NCBI GenBank assembly: GCA_016928815.1
Contig: JAFGJZ010000012.1
Location: forward strand, 1 to 51,836
DNA: 51,836 nt
Origin: Spirochaetota bacterium
Lineage (GTDB): Bacteria > Spirochaetota > UBA4802 > JAFGJZ01
Direction of reading: 5' to 3'
Each line of letters opens with the position of its first letter. Positions within the stretch are counted from its first letter, which is position 1. The position numbers and the translations under genes are program-made. This document shows positions 1 to 7,850 of the stretch, piece by piece. The notes beneath the pieces are model-generated. The model was given only the letters and a program-made list of their open reading frames with translations, was not told the origin of the DNA and ran no database searches.

Positions 1-250
1 ACCTCAAATTTATTTTAAGAATAATCAGTATGAAGAAAGGAATTGTATTAAATTCCGGCCGCATTTCTGATTTTAAAATTTTTTAACCACAACGTGTTTC
101 CATCAGTTCTCAGACATTCATATTACCTGATTAAGCAAGAAGACACTTTAACATAAATTTCAAGAATTATTTTCTGCTGCAGAACCCGACAAACCGGTAC
201 ATACCGTTCTTTATTCATTAATATTTTCATAAGCAATTTAAATAAAAAAC
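1..250. other. Non-coding left flank
   Basis: AT-rich sequence with stops in all frames and no open frame with a ribosome binding site. It contains a short GGAATT/AATTCC inverted repeat near base 41. I see no RNA gene. The promoter of the first gene begins at its right edge. Confidence 0.5.
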
Positions 251-278
251 TGGACTTTATAGACAAAAATTGTATAAT
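251..278 (+). promoter_or_regulatory. Promoter of the serine-hydrolase gene
   Basis: The sequence shows TGGACT, 16 bases, then a perfect TATAAT, placed 70 bases before the chosen start codon. The -35 matches four of six consensus bases. The -10 lies inside a 19-base perfect palindrome, so a repressor could block it. Confidence 0.5.
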
Positions 279-285
279 ACAATTT
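267..285. promoter_or_regulatory. 19-base perfect palindrome over the -10 box (operator candidate)
   Basis: AAATTGTAT, a central A, and ATACAATTT form two 9-base arms that match exactly and cover the whole TATAAT box. Such symmetry around a -10 is typical of a dimeric repressor site, although AT-rich DNA yields palindromes easily. No regulator gene is adjacent. Confidence 0.4.
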
Positions 286-347
286 ACTGCAAAAGTACCT
301 CCTGTCTGACTTGCCGGAAAAGAAAATTTATTTCAAAAGGAGAAAAA

Positions 348-1424
348 ATGAAAAAAGCACTCAAAATGGTTTTACTTGCTTCACTGGCAGTTTTCAATCT
401 GAGCTGCGAACTGGATTATCAGACTGCAGCGGAACTGCAGAATTATTTTTCAGAGCTTCATGAAAATGAAGGATTTAACGGAACTGTTCTCATTGCTGAA
501 AAAGGAAAAATTCTTTATACCGGAGGATTCGGTTTTCGTAACATTGAAGATGCATCGGAAAATAATCCTGATACGATTTTCAACATCGCATCACTTTCAA
601 AACAGTTTACTTCCATGTGCATAATGATGCTTTCTGAAAAAGGTCTTCTTTCTGTAGATGATACCATTGGAATGTATGTTCCTGAACTCATACATGGAAA
701 TGAGATCACAATCAAGCAATGTCTCACTCATACTTCAGGTCTGACTGAATTTCTTGCAAATGAAGAACTCTGGAACCACACTGACGAACAGCATACTCCT
801 GCTGCACTGCTCGGGTATTTTGCTGATGCCGACCTGGATTTTACTCCGGGGACAGATTGGGCATATTCAAACACAAACTACATCACACTCGGAATAATCA
901 TTGAGCGTGTTTCAGGAACCGATTACAGCACATTTCTTCAGCAAAATATATTCAGCAAACTTAAAATGCACAGATCATTTTATGACGCTGAGGATGATGA
1001 CATTTACTGCAACAGGTCAACCGGTTATGATTCAATAGACCCTGCGGCGGAAGCGATGTATTTTCATCCGTCTCTTGCTTATGCGGCAGGAGCTGTTCAT
1101 TCAACGGCAGTTGACATGTTCAAATGGATTCAGGCTCTTAAATCACAAAAACTGGTTTCCCGTGATACCTTAAATGAAATTTTCACTCCAGGTATCGGAA
1201 ATTACGGTTACGGCTGGTTTATTGACCAGCTTCAGGTAAATAATGTTACCTACAATCAGACATGGCACTGGGGATCGTTTTTCGGATACGGCTCCTATGT
1301 GACCCGCCTGGTAGATGAAGATGTCACTATAATCATTTTAAAAAATACTACTGTGGAAGCTCCCGAAGAATTCGGATCCATTATCCGGAATGTTGTTTCT
1401 ATCGTACTGCAGGATATGGATTAA
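348..1424 (+). CDS. Serine hydrolase lipoprotein of the class C beta-lactamase / DD-peptidase family
   Basis: A 358-residue protein of the beta-lactamase-related (PF00144) family, probably a peptidase or esterase acting outside the cytoplasmic membrane. The three active-site motifs are visible: SxxK at Ser82-Lys85 (SLSK), YxN at Tyr173-Asn175 (YSN) and HxG at His307-Gly309 (HWG). The N terminus is a lipoprotein signal: basic start, hydrophobic stretch, then NLSC with Cys20 as the likely lipidated residue, a loose lipobox of the spirochaete sort. The start was chosen because AAAGGAG lies just upstream. A longer frame would begin with TTG inside the promoter palindrome. The gene stands alone and is followed by a 19-bp hairpin. 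The family includes penicillin-binding proteins, esterases and D-aminopeptidases, so the substrate is unknown and beta-lactam resistance should not be assumed. Confidence 0.85.
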   Translation: MKKALKMVLLASLAVFNLSCELDYQTAAELQNYFSELHENEGFNGTVLIAEKGKILYTGGFGFRNIEDASENNPDTIFNIASLSKQFTSMCIMMLSEKGLLSVDDTIGMYVPELIHGNEITIKQCLTHTSGLTEFLANEELWNHTDEQHTPAALLGYFADADLDFTPGTDWAYSNTNYITLGIIIERVSGTDYSTFLQQNIFSKLKMHRSFYDAEDDDIYCNRSTGYDSIDPAAEAMYFHPSLAYAAGAVHSTAVDMFKWIQALKSQKLVSRDTLNEIFTPGIGNYGYGWFIDQLQVNNVTYNQTWHWGSFFGYGSYVTRLVDEDVTIIILKNTTVEAPEEFGSIIRNVVSIVLQDMD

Positions 1425-1430
1425 TTATCA

Positions 1431-1483
1431 CATGTCTTATCATATTTCCATTTGGCAAAAAACAGGAAATATGATAAGACATG
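1431..1483. terminator. Perfect 19-bp hairpin between convergent genes
   Basis: Two 19-base arms pair without a mismatch around a 15-base loop. The left arm starts CATGTCTTAT and the right arm ends ATAAGACATG. It starts six bases after the serine-hydrolase stop and lies before the end of the convergent pgmB, so it may end transcription from both sides. No U-run follows on either strand, which is unusual for an intrinsic terminator. Confidence 0.5.
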
Positions 1484-1578
1484 CTTCATGCTGAGAAAAT
1501 ACGAATTTTTCAAGTTAAGTGATTCACACATATGCTTTTATGTAATTTTGTACAGGTCGCAACGGCAGAATCTGCAAC

Positions 1579-2223
1579 TCACATTTCTGAAAAAAGTTCA
1601 ATCCCCCTTCCCTTAAACCCGGGGATTACATAATCAGCCGCCTTGAGAATCTCCGGGCTACCAATTCCAATCACATGAAACTTTCCTCTCCGTGCTGCCT
1701 CAACACCGGCTTCAGCATCTTCAAATACGACACAGTTTTCAGGTTTAAGATTCAGTTCAGAAGCCGCCTTGAGAAATACTTCAGGATCAGGTTTTGCTGC
1801 AGATATTTTATTTCCGTCTACAATTACATCAAAACATAAAAGCAGTTTTAAATTTTTAAGAATCAATTCAGCATTTTTACTCGCTGAGCCAAGAGCGACT
1901 TTCATGTTTTCACCTTTACAAAGATTAATAAAATCCACAACTCCCGGAAGTATTTCGCTTTCATCCATTTTCAGTATATATTCAACATACCAGTTATTCT
2001 TTTTTTCGGCCAGTTCGGATTTTTCATTTTCTGTCAGATTAATCCCTGCGAGTTCAAGAATAATCTCCAGTGAACGGACCCGGCTGACTCCTTTAAGAAG
2101 TTCATTATTTTTTTCTGTAAATTCATAATTAAATTCTTCCGCAAGTCTTTTCCATGCAAGAAAATGATATTTGGCAGTATCAACAACTACACCGTCAAGA
2201 TCAAAAATTACACCTTTAATCAT
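1579..2223 (-). CDS. pgmB: Beta-phosphoglucomutase, HAD superfamily
   Basis: A 214-residue cytoplasmic HAD enzyme that should interconvert beta-glucose 1-phosphate and glucose 6-phosphate, usually after maltose, trehalose or kojibiose phosphorolysis. HAD motif I is DLDGVVVDT with Asp8 as nucleophile and Asp10 as acid/base. The cap carries a KGVSR-x2-SL motif, the signature that separates beta-PGM from other phosphatases. Motif II (LGSAS), the motif III lysine (AAKPDPEVF) and motif IV (FEDAEAG) follow. Length is normal for the family. A GAGGAG ribosome site precedes the ATG. No sugar phosphorylase or transporter is adjacent, so the source of its substrate lies elsewhere. Confidence 0.85.
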   Translation of the reverse strand: MIKGVIFDLDGVVVDTAKYHFLAWKRLAEEFNYEFTEKNNELLKGVSRVRSLEIILELAGINLTENEKSELAEKKNNWYVEYILKMDESEILPGVVDFINLCKGENMKVALGSASKNAELILKNLKLLLCFDVIVDGNKISAAKPDPEVFLKAASELNLKPENCVVFEDAEAGVEAARRGKFHVIGIGSPEILKAADYVIPGFKGRGIELFSEM

Positions 2224-2505
2224 CTATTGACTCCTCTGAAACTTTAAAAAATTTACTGTTATGACAAAGACAAAAACTTATCGCATTCGCACATGAACAT
2301 GCAGCATTCACCTTTTGCTAAATAATATATTTGTAAAAATATATTTCCAGTATTTTTCAATTTATCCAGAAATAATTAAGTTTTTGCACTAAAAATTCAA
2401 ACTAATAAAATTGCATAAAATAACATTTTTAATTTGACAAATTATTCTTATATCTGCCTACTTAATTACAATTTCTATTGCATCGGATTTTAAGGATTCA
2501 ATAGC
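2224..2505. other. Intergenic region before the cold-shock gene
   Basis: AT-rich divergent spacer between pgmB and the cold-shock gene. It holds an AATATATTT/AAATATATT inverted repeat at 2324-2345 and a perfect TTGACA at 2434-2439. No -10 sits at the ideal distance from that box; the nearest, CTTAAT at 2461-2466, is 21 bases away. A start there would give a long 5' leader, as known for cold-shock mRNAs. No open frame is credible here. Confidence 0.35.
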
Positions 2506-2533
2506 ACGGTTTAACCGTAATTTTTTTTAGGAG
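2506..2533 (+). promoter_or_regulatory. Leader hairpin plus U-run abutting the csp ribosome site
   Basis: ACGGTT and AACCGT form a short inverted repeat at 2506-2518. It is followed within two bases by eight T residues that run directly into AGGAG (2529-2533). The shape resembles a weak terminator or a temperature-labile structure placed at the ribosome binding site. Whether it regulates is inference. Confidence 0.35.
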
Positions 2534-2539
2534 TAATTT

Positions 2540-2740
2540 ATGCAAGGCAAAGTTAAATGGTTCAACGACCAGAAAGGTTTCGGATTCATAACATCTGAAG
2601 ACGGAAAAGATTATTTTGTACATCACAGCGGAATTAATTCTTCCGGTTTCAAAACACTGAAAGAAGGTGCAGATGTTGATTTTGAAATCGAATCTACAGA
2701 TAAAGGGCCAAGAGCTATTAATGTAACTGCTACGAAGTAA
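2540..2740 (+). CDS. Cold-shock domain RNA chaperone, CspA family
   Basis: A 66-residue single OB-fold protein that binds single-stranded RNA and DNA and melts mRNA structure at low temperature or in stationary phase. The RNA-binding motifs RNP1 (KGFGFI) and RNP2 (YFVHHS) are present, and the protein opens with GKVKWFN, the family hallmark. In RNP2 the usual DIFVH reads DYFVH. The length is standard. The start follows AGGAG with a six-base spacer, and the gene is monocistronic with a strong terminator directly after it. The long structured leader fits cold-shock control, which the sequence cannot prove. Confidence 0.95.
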   Translation: MQGKVKWFNDQKGFGFITSEDGKDYFVHHSGINSSGFKTLKEGADVDFEIESTDKGPRAINVTATK

Positions 2741-2745
2741 ACTAC

Positions 2746-2775
2746 ACAAGGGCTGAAGCCCTTGTTTTTTTATTT
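2746..2775 (+). terminator. Rho-independent terminator of the csp gene
   Basis: ACAAGGGCT pairs fully with AGCCCTTGT and is followed by TTTTTTATTT. The stem begins five bases after the csp stop codon. Confidence 0.9.
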
Positions 2776-2873
2776 ATAATATGCTTATCATCAGAGTTAA
2801 AAAATTTTTAAATTGCTATTGACAAATTTTGGTTTTGTAATGTTATGGATTAATCTTGAAGTGAAGCTGCTAA

Positions 2874-2895
2874 GGGGAGCAAATGGTAACTCCCC
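2874..2895 (-). terminator. GC-rich hairpin after the 47-residue HTH-like gene
   Basis: GGGGAG and CTCCCC pair around a 10-base loop, 26 bases past the stop codon of the small minus-strand gene. The region is much richer in G and C than its surroundings. There is no U-run, so terminator activity is uncertain. Confidence 0.35.
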
Positions 2896-2920
2896 CCATT
2901 GGCGTTAAGGAGAGACGGTA

Positions 2921-3064
2921 TCAATAAAAACCCTGATACTCATTTCTTGAAACTTTAAGCTTTTTGCGATAGTACTTGACTATTGTTGGTTTGATCATCA
3001 GATAGTTGGCAATTATCCTATCAGGCCAGCCATATGACAGAAGCTTCAGCACATTTTTTCTCAT
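2921..3064 (-). CDS. 47-residue HTH-like small protein, unknown
   Basis: This small frame has all the marks of an expressed gene. A minus-strand promoter TTGATT-17-TATAAA (3134-3106) and a perfect AGGAGGG ribosome site five bases before the ATG precede it, and a hairpin follows. The protein is basic and begins MRKNVLKLLSYGWPDRIIAN. The spacing of LLSYGW-x4-IANYLMI-x3-IVKYYRKKL resembles a helix-turn-helix of the LuxR or transposase type: helix, IA turn, then a recognition helix rich in Tyr, Arg and Lys. It could be a small DNA-binding regulator of itself and of the divergent bactofilin gene, or the surviving N-terminal end of a transposase. I do not recognise a named family. Confidence 0.55.
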   Translation of the reverse strand: MRKNVLKLLSYGWPDRIIANYLMIKPTIVKYYRKKLKVSRNEYQGFY

Positions 3065-3105
3065 TTGTGCCCTCCTATTCTGTGAAAAAAATAATCCGCA
3101 AATAT

Positions 3106-3134
3106 TTTATACTTGACCTTCTTTAATTAATCAA
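3106..3134 (-). promoter_or_regulatory. Promoter of the 47-residue HTH-like gene
   Basis: On the minus strand TTGATT (3134-3129) and TATAAA (3111-3106) are separated by exactly 17 bases. Four of six -35 bases and five of six -10 bases match consensus. The start of transcription would fall near 3099, about 35 bases before the ATG. Confidence 0.55.
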
Positions 3135-3150
3135 TCATTTTTTTAAAAAA

Positions 3151-3168
3151 TTTTTAATTAATTAAAAA
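3151..3168. promoter_or_regulatory. 18-base perfect palindrome before the bactofilin gene
   Basis: TTTTTAATTAATTAAAAA is self-complementary over its full length and lies eight bases before the bactofilin ATG, upstream of the divergent small HTH-like gene. It could be an operator or only A+T bias. Confidence 0.3.
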
Positions 3169-3176
3169 CAATCAGC

Positions 3177-3560
3177 ATGGGACATAACATGAGTAAAGTA
3201 AACAGACAGATAGAAGATAACATAGTAAACAGCATAATCGGAGCAGGCTCTGAATTTAAAGGTGAATTTAAAATCAACGGACTTCTGCGCATAGACGGGA
3301 AATTTACCGGTACAATTGAAACCCAGGGTAAAGTCCTCATCGGCCAGACCGGCGAAGTTATAACCGACATTGAAGCAAGGGTTGTTGTTGTCGGCGGAAC
3401 AGTCCGCGGAAACATCTTCGCCCACGAAAGAGTAATTCTTTTAACAACAGGCAACGTAAACGGAAATATCATTACTCCGAGTATCGTCATGGAAGACGGT
3501 GTAAATTTCGAAGGCAAATGCACAATCAATAAAACCATCGCAATTAAAGAGAGTGCCTGA
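3177..3560 (+). CDS. Bactofilin, polymer-forming cytoskeletal protein
   Basis: A 127-residue bactofilin (PF04519), which self-assembles without nucleotide into filaments or sheets under the membrane and helps organise shape or localise enzymes. The repeating beta-helix pattern is clear: short strands with Gly turns such as FKGEFKING, IDGKFTGTIET and GKVLIGQTGEV. The short polar N-terminal tail (GHNMSKVNRQIEDN) is the usual membrane-tethering region. Start choice is uncertain: ATG codons at 3177 and 3189 both lack a strong ribosome site. It is the first gene of a tight run whose next frame overlaps it by one base, so it is probably co-transcribed with the DUF327 gene and holB. Confidence 0.88.
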   Translation: MGHNMSKVNRQIEDNIVNSIIGAGSEFKGEFKINGLLRIDGKFTGTIETQGKVLIGQTGEVITDIEARVVVVGGTVRGNIFAHERVILLTTGNVNGNIITPSIVMEDGVNFEGKCTINKTIAIKESA

Positions 3561-4006
3561 TGCGCATCAGTTCGGCCTATACAAAAGAAAGAGAAAAATT
3601 AAAATCCCGCGGAAAAGACAGGGAAATCCACGCATCTGAAAGCAGTTCTTTTTCAAAAATTTTTGAAATTACAGCAGATAATGCTTTTTCCCAGACAATC
3701 GACGAATTCATGAATGACCTGCAGGATCACGAAAAAAAATTTCTCGACACGCAATCCCTGTTTGAATTAAACAGATACAGATCAAAAGTAAAGGAAATAC
3801 TGGCCTACATAATAAAAAACAGTATGCAGACCTCAAGTCTCCAGAGAAAACGTTCAAGCCGGAAAGCTGATTTTCTGATTATAAAGGAAATAGACAGCAA
3901 ACTTCTGGATCTTACCAAAACTATTTCAGGCAGCGGCAACAAAGCATTCAATCTGCTTAAAACGATTGAGGAAATCCGCGGTCTTATTTTCGATCTGACA
4001 TACTGA
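3560..4006 (+). CDS. yaaR: DUF327 (YaaR-like) protein
   Basis: A 148-residue protein of the DUF327/YaaR family, with the typical ending of conserved helices (ELNRYRSKVKEILAYIIKN, then LLDLTKTI and LLKTIEEIRGLIFDLTY). Its function is not established. The neighbourhood supports the call: in Bacillus yaaR also stands just before holB and yaaT, and here the same three genes follow one another. It starts on the last base of the bactofilin stop codon and ends five bases before holB, so translation is probably coupled. It is rich in charged residues, has no membrane segment and should be cytoplasmic. Confidence 0.8.
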   Translation: MRISSAYTKEREKLKSRGKDREIHASESSSFSKIFEITADNAFSQTIDEFMNDLQDHEKKFLDTQSLFELNRYRSKVKEILAYIIKNSMQTSSLQRKRSSRKADFLIIKEIDSKLLDLTKTISGSGNKAFNLLKTIEEIRGLIFDLTY

Positions 4007-4011
4007 GACCT

Positions 4012-5022
4012 ATGGAAACAAATATCGATATCATCGGACACAAAAGCCGGATTCTGTATCTGGAAAAGCTTTTAAAAAAGGAACAGCACAGCAGAACACT
4101 GCTGTTTACCGGCATTCCCGGGATCGGCAAATCTCTTACGGCGAAATATCTGATTAAAAAGGAAATCTGTGAAGGATCAGAACCTCCCTGCAGCAGCTGC
4201 AGGCACTGCAGGCAGTTTTCGATGAACACATATCCCGACTTTATTCACCTCAGACCTGATGCTGAAGGCAAAATCAGGATAGGCGATAAAAGCGGTGACG
4301 AAGAAGGATCTGTACGCTGGTTAATAAGAAGACTTAGCGAAACATCCCGTTCAGGGTCCTACTTTGTTTTAATCGAAGATGCTGATAAAATCAGCGAAGC
4401 AGGTCAAAATGCGCTTCTGAAAACCATTGAAGAACCGAATTACGGAACAACAATCATTTTAACCGCGTTATCAGTCAATTCCATACTGCAGACAATACGT
4501 TCACGTGCACTAAACATCAGATTCAGCCCATTAAGTGCAACAGAAATTTTTTCAATCCTGAAGAATATGCATCCGGATCATGATGAATCAATACTTGAAT
4601 TTGCCTCCATCGCCTCCGGCGGTTCCATGGAATATGCGAAAATTCTTCTAAACGCGGAAAAATTTAAAAAAATCAGTGATTTATGCACCGACATCAGAGA
4701 CATGATTTACACAAACTCACAGCCGGCATGTTCCTTGGCACAGCTTTCAAAAGACATCCAGCCTGCCGATCTTACAAATCTTTTAATAAACATCTATCAG
4801 TACAACCTTGAAACTCTCATAGCAAAAACACCACTTAATAAACATTTTGATAATTTATATATTGACGAACAGCTTATCATTCTTAAATTGTTAAAAATAA
4901 TGACTGCACTTAAAAAAAGTGAAGTGTATAACATAAATAAAGATAACGCCCTGAAGGCAATGATCTACGGCATTCATAAACAGGAAACAGATCTGCCGTT
5001 TCTTGAGCGTCTGCAAATATAG
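4012..5022 (+). CDS. holB: DNA polymerase III delta' subunit
   Basis: A 336-residue AAA+ clamp-loader subunit that helps the tau/gamma and delta subunits open the beta sliding clamp at the replication fork. An intact Walker A GIPGIGKS spans Gly34-Ser41, although delta' in many bacteria has lost it. The zinc-binding cluster follows as Cys53, Cys60, Cys63 and Cys66. Later come the Walker-B-like YFVLIEDADKIS, the clamp-loader stretch QNALLKTIEEPNYGTTIILT, and an SRC-like motif reading SRA in IRSRALNIRF. Because Walker A is intact, a second gamma/tau-like protein cannot be fully excluded, but length and the yaaR-holB-ricT order favour delta'. Confidence 0.88.
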   Translation: METNIDIIGHKSRILYLEKLLKKEQHSRTLLFTGIPGIGKSLTAKYLIKKEICEGSEPPCSSCRHCRQFSMNTYPDFIHLRPDAEGKIRIGDKSGDEEGSVRWLIRRLSETSRSGSYFVLIEDADKISEAGQNALLKTIEEPNYGTTIILTALSVNSILQTIRSRALNIRFSPLSATEIFSILKNMHPDHDESILEFASIASGGSMEYAKILLNAEKFKKISDLCTDIRDMIYTNSQPACSLAQLSKDIQPADLTNLLINIYQYNLETLIAKTPLNKHFDNLYIDEQLIILKLLKIMTALKKSEVYNINKDNALKAMIYGIHKQETDLPFLERLQI

Positions 5023-5030
5023 AGGTATAA

Positions 5031-5900
5031 ATGGAACTTACATGCGTAAAAATACGGAAAAGTAATCAGATTTACTATGCCGATACAAACAATATATTCA
5101 TTAAAGAAAAAAACTTCTGCATTCTGGAGACAGAACATGGAATTGACATCGGAGAAGCTCTGGAATCAGCTGCAATTCCGCGTGAAAACATCGAGCAGAA
5201 GGGAAAAATTCTGAGAGCAGCAACTGCTGAAGACATTTCGAAGCTTGAAGAGATCTTTGAAACGGAAAAACAGGCATTTACGGAATGCAAACTGAAGTCG
5301 GCAGAAAAAAAACTTGAAATGAAGCTGGTAATGGTAAAATGCCTGTTTGACAAAACAAAAATCATTTTTTTCTTTGTCGCCGAAAACCGGATAGATTTCC
5401 GGGACCTTGTCAGGGATCTTGCATCCATTTTCCGTACAAGAATTGAAATGCGTCAGATCGGCGTCAGAGATGAATCGCGTCTTGTCGGAGGTTACGGTAC
5501 ATGCGGAAGATCCCTGTGCTGTACGAAATTCCAGGGGCATTTTGCTCCTGTTTCCATTAAAATGGCGAAAGAACAGAATCTTAACCTGAATTCCCTTAAA
5601 ATCTCAGGAATATGCGGACGCCTTCTCTGCTGTCTTGGCTATGAATATGAAGTCTATCTTGACTTAAATACTCAGCTTCCTCCGCTTGGCGCAGAGATAA
5701 AGGCTCAGAAACAGGTGTATACCGTTCAGGCTATCGACACTCTGAAACAGACAATCAAGATATATTATATCGACCACCTTATGGAAATCCACAAAAAACA
5801 CCTCATGCAGGAAGGTTCAAACTGGACTGTAAGCGAGGAAGTACTTGAAAAAATCGCTCATCCTGAAGAGGAAGACAATAAATTCGATTTTAAGTTTTAG
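5031..5900 (+). CDS. ricT: RicT/YaaT-like PSP1 C-terminal domain protein
   Basis: A 289-residue PSP1-domain protein. In Bacillus its relative YaaT (RicT) joins RicA and RicF in a complex with iron-sulfur clusters that steers RNase Y mRNA cleavage and affects sporulation and competence. The family's cysteine-rich core is intact around residues 155-205: YGTCGRSLCCTKF, then GICGRLLCCLGYEYEVY, including two Cys-Cys pairs that could ligate Fe-S clusters. It follows holB by eight bases with GAGG before the ATG and leads into metG, as in Bacillus where yaaT lies in the holB neighbourhood. The RicA and RicF partners are not in this window. Confidence 0.87.
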   Translation: MELTCVKIRKSNQIYYADTNNIFIKEKNFCILETEHGIDIGEALESAAIPRENIEQKGKILRAATAEDISKLEEIFETEKQAFTECKLKSAEKKLEMKLVMVKCLFDKTKIIFFFVAENRIDFRDLVRDLASIFRTRIEMRQIGVRDESRLVGGYGTCGRSLCCTKFQGHFAPVSIKMAKEQNLNLNSLKISGICGRLLCCLGYEYEVYLDLNTQLPPLGAEIKAQKQVYTVQAIDTLKQTIKIYYIDHLMEIHKKHLMQEGSNWTVSEEVLEKIAHPEEEDNKFDFKF

Positions 5901-5911
5901 GAGACACTTCA

Positions 5912-7837
5912 ATGGGAAAAAAATTTTACGTCACAACCCCGATATATTACGTAAATGCCGAACCTCATATTGGTCATGCATATACCACAATCGTGTGCGA
6001 TTTCATGAAAAGATTTTACAGAATGTGCGGTTATGATGCCTATTTTCTTACAGGTACTGACGAGCATGGGGATAAAATCGTTAAAGCTGCTGAAGCAAAC
6101 GGCTATACTCCTCAGAAATACACCGACCATATAAGTTCAAAATTCCGTGAGACCTGGCAGCGCATGGGCATTTCAAATGATGATTTCATCCGCACAACGG
6201 ATGACCGGCATAAAAAAACAGTACAGTCTGTGCTTCAGAAGGTTTACGACAACGGAGACATTTATTTCGGAAGTTACGGCGGTCATTACTGTGTAGGCTG
6301 TGAAAGGTTTCTTACGGAAAAGGAAATCATTGACGGAAAGTGTCCCGAACACAATGCCGAACCTCAGTTTATCGAAGAAAAAAATTATTTCTTTAAAATG
6401 AAAAAATATCAGTCGTGGCTGATCGATCATATTGAACAGAATCCCGGCTTCATACGTCCTGAGAGATATAAAAACGAAGTTCTTGCAATACTTAAAAACG
6501 ACGAGCTTGAGGACCTGTGCATCAGCCGTCCCAAGACCCGTCTGGAATGGGGCATTGAACTTCCGTTTGACAGCAGCTATGTCACTTATGTCTGGTTTGA
6601 TGCGCTTATCAACTATATCAGCGCAATCGGTTATCCCGATGATGAAAAATTTAAAAAATACTGGCCTGTAGCCAACCACCTGATTGCCAAAGATATTGTA
6701 AAACCACATGGAGTTTTCTGGCCGACAATGCTCAAAGCAGCGGGAATCCCTCTTTTTGACCACCTGAACGTTCACGGATACTGGAACATGGCTGACGCAA
6801 AAATGTCAAAATCACTCGGTAATGTTGTACGTCCGGATGATCTGATGGCAAAGTTCGGCAATGACCAGATACGGTACTTTCTTCTGCGTGAGATGACCTT
6901 CGGAAATGATGCAAAATTCGCTGAAGATGCACTGATAAACAGAATTAATTTTGATCTCGGAAATGACCTGGGCAATCTTATTAACCGGTCGTTCAACATG
7001 GTTGAAAAATATTTCGAAGGCAGAATCCCGCCGATGGGAAAAGATGAAGCTGAAAAAAGCGATCTTTTAAACAGGCTTGACAGTGCGTACAGGACTTATT
7101 TCAGCGATGTCGAAAAATGCGATTTCAGTCACGGACTTGAAGCTCTCTGGGAATATGTGCGCCATCTTAACAAATATATTGACCAGTACAAACCATGGGC
7201 GCTTGCCAAGGAAAACAGCATAGACACCCTTCAGTCCGTTTTAAGAAATATTCTTGAAAGCATCCATGCCGTTGCGGTATTAATTTCACCAGTATGTTTC
7301 AATTCAGCGCCTAAAATTACCGATGCGCTTTCAGCGCCTGTTGTAGTTAAGGATATCACCTCAGTATTAAAACTGAATTCGTTAAAAGAGGGAACACAGA
7401 TTAAAAAACTCGACATCCTGTTTCCAAGACTGGAAAAGACAGAGGATGAATCAGCGGATACAGCAGAAAAAAACACAAAGAATTCCAAAACTGAAACATC
7501 AACTGAAGGCCTGATTGACATCAAGGATTTTTTCAAAACCGAACTTAGAGTTGCTGAAATACTTGAAGCTGAAAACATAGAAGGTTCCGACAAACTGCTC
7601 AAACTTCAGCTTGACACCGGTCTTGACAGGCGGCAGATAGTCGCAGGTATTGCCCAGCATTACAAACCGGAAGACATGAAAGGCCGCAAAATCATTATTG
7701 TTGCAAATTTAAAACCGGCAAATATTTTCAACAACAGATCGGAAGGAATGCTTCTTGCGGCAAAAAAGGATAAAAGCAGTTCTCCGAAAGTAATTTTCGT
7801 AGACAGTTCGGTTGAAACCGGATCCAAACTCGGTTAA
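5912..7837 (+). CDS. metG: Methionyl-tRNA synthetase with C-terminal tRNA-binding domain
   Basis: A 641-residue class I aminoacyl-tRNA synthetase that charges tRNA-Met. The HIGH signature is His19-His22, KMSKS lies near residues 297-301, and the connective peptide has one zinc knuckle, CVGC followed by CPEH, in which the last ligand is His rather than Cys. After the anticodon-binding helical domain a charged Glu/Thr/Lys-rich linker of about 25 residues leads into an EMAP/Trbp111-type OB fold (about residues 530-641) that dimerises and binds tRNA. AGGAG lies eight bases before the start, and 11 bases separate it from ricT. It ends just before the phosphoesterase, probably in the same operon. 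Confidence 0.96.
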   Translation: MGKKFYVTTPIYYVNAEPHIGHAYTTIVCDFMKRFYRMCGYDAYFLTGTDEHGDKIVKAAEANGYTPQKYTDHISSKFRETWQRMGISNDDFIRTTDDRHKKTVQSVLQKVYDNGDIYFGSYGGHYCVGCERFLTEKEIIDGKCPEHNAEPQFIEEKNYFFKMKKYQSWLIDHIEQNPGFIRPERYKNEVLAILKNDELEDLCISRPKTRLEWGIELPFDSSYVTYVWFDALINYISAIGYPDDEKFKKYWPVANHLIAKDIVKPHGVFWPTMLKAAGIPLFDHLNVHGYWNMADAKMSKSLGNVVRPDDLMAKFGNDQIRYFLLREMTFGNDAKFAEDALINRINFDLGNDLGNLINRSFNMVEKYFEGRIPPMGKDEAEKSDLLNRLDSAYRTYFSDVEKCDFSHGLEALWEYVRHLNKYIDQYKPWALAKENSIDTLQSVLRNILESIHAVAVLISPVCFNSAPKITDALSAPVVVKDITSVLKLNSLKEGTQIKKLDILFPRLEKTEDESADTAEKNTKNSKTETSTEGLIDIKDFFKTELRVAEILEAENIEGSDKLLKLQLDTGLDRRQIVAGIAQHYKPEDMKGRKIIIVANLKPANIFNNRSEGMLLAAKKDKSSSPKVIFVDSSVETGSKLG

Positions 7838-7850
7838 GGAAACATCTGCA

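Noticed and set aside
270..347. Upstream extension of the serine-hydrolase frame by 26 residues
   Set aside because: It would start with TTG inside the promoter palindrome and put a Cys/Lys-rich stretch before a clear lipoprotein signal. The ATG at 348 has a good ribosome site.
1505..1530. GTGATTCAC as a CRP-like site
   Set aside because: It is interesting because of the cyclases, but the TGTGA-N6-TCACA spacing is not met and it lies between two convergent gene ends.
2498..2749. 83-codon frame antisense to the cold-shock gene
   Set aside because: It mirrors a well-supported gene and has the composition of a shadow frame.
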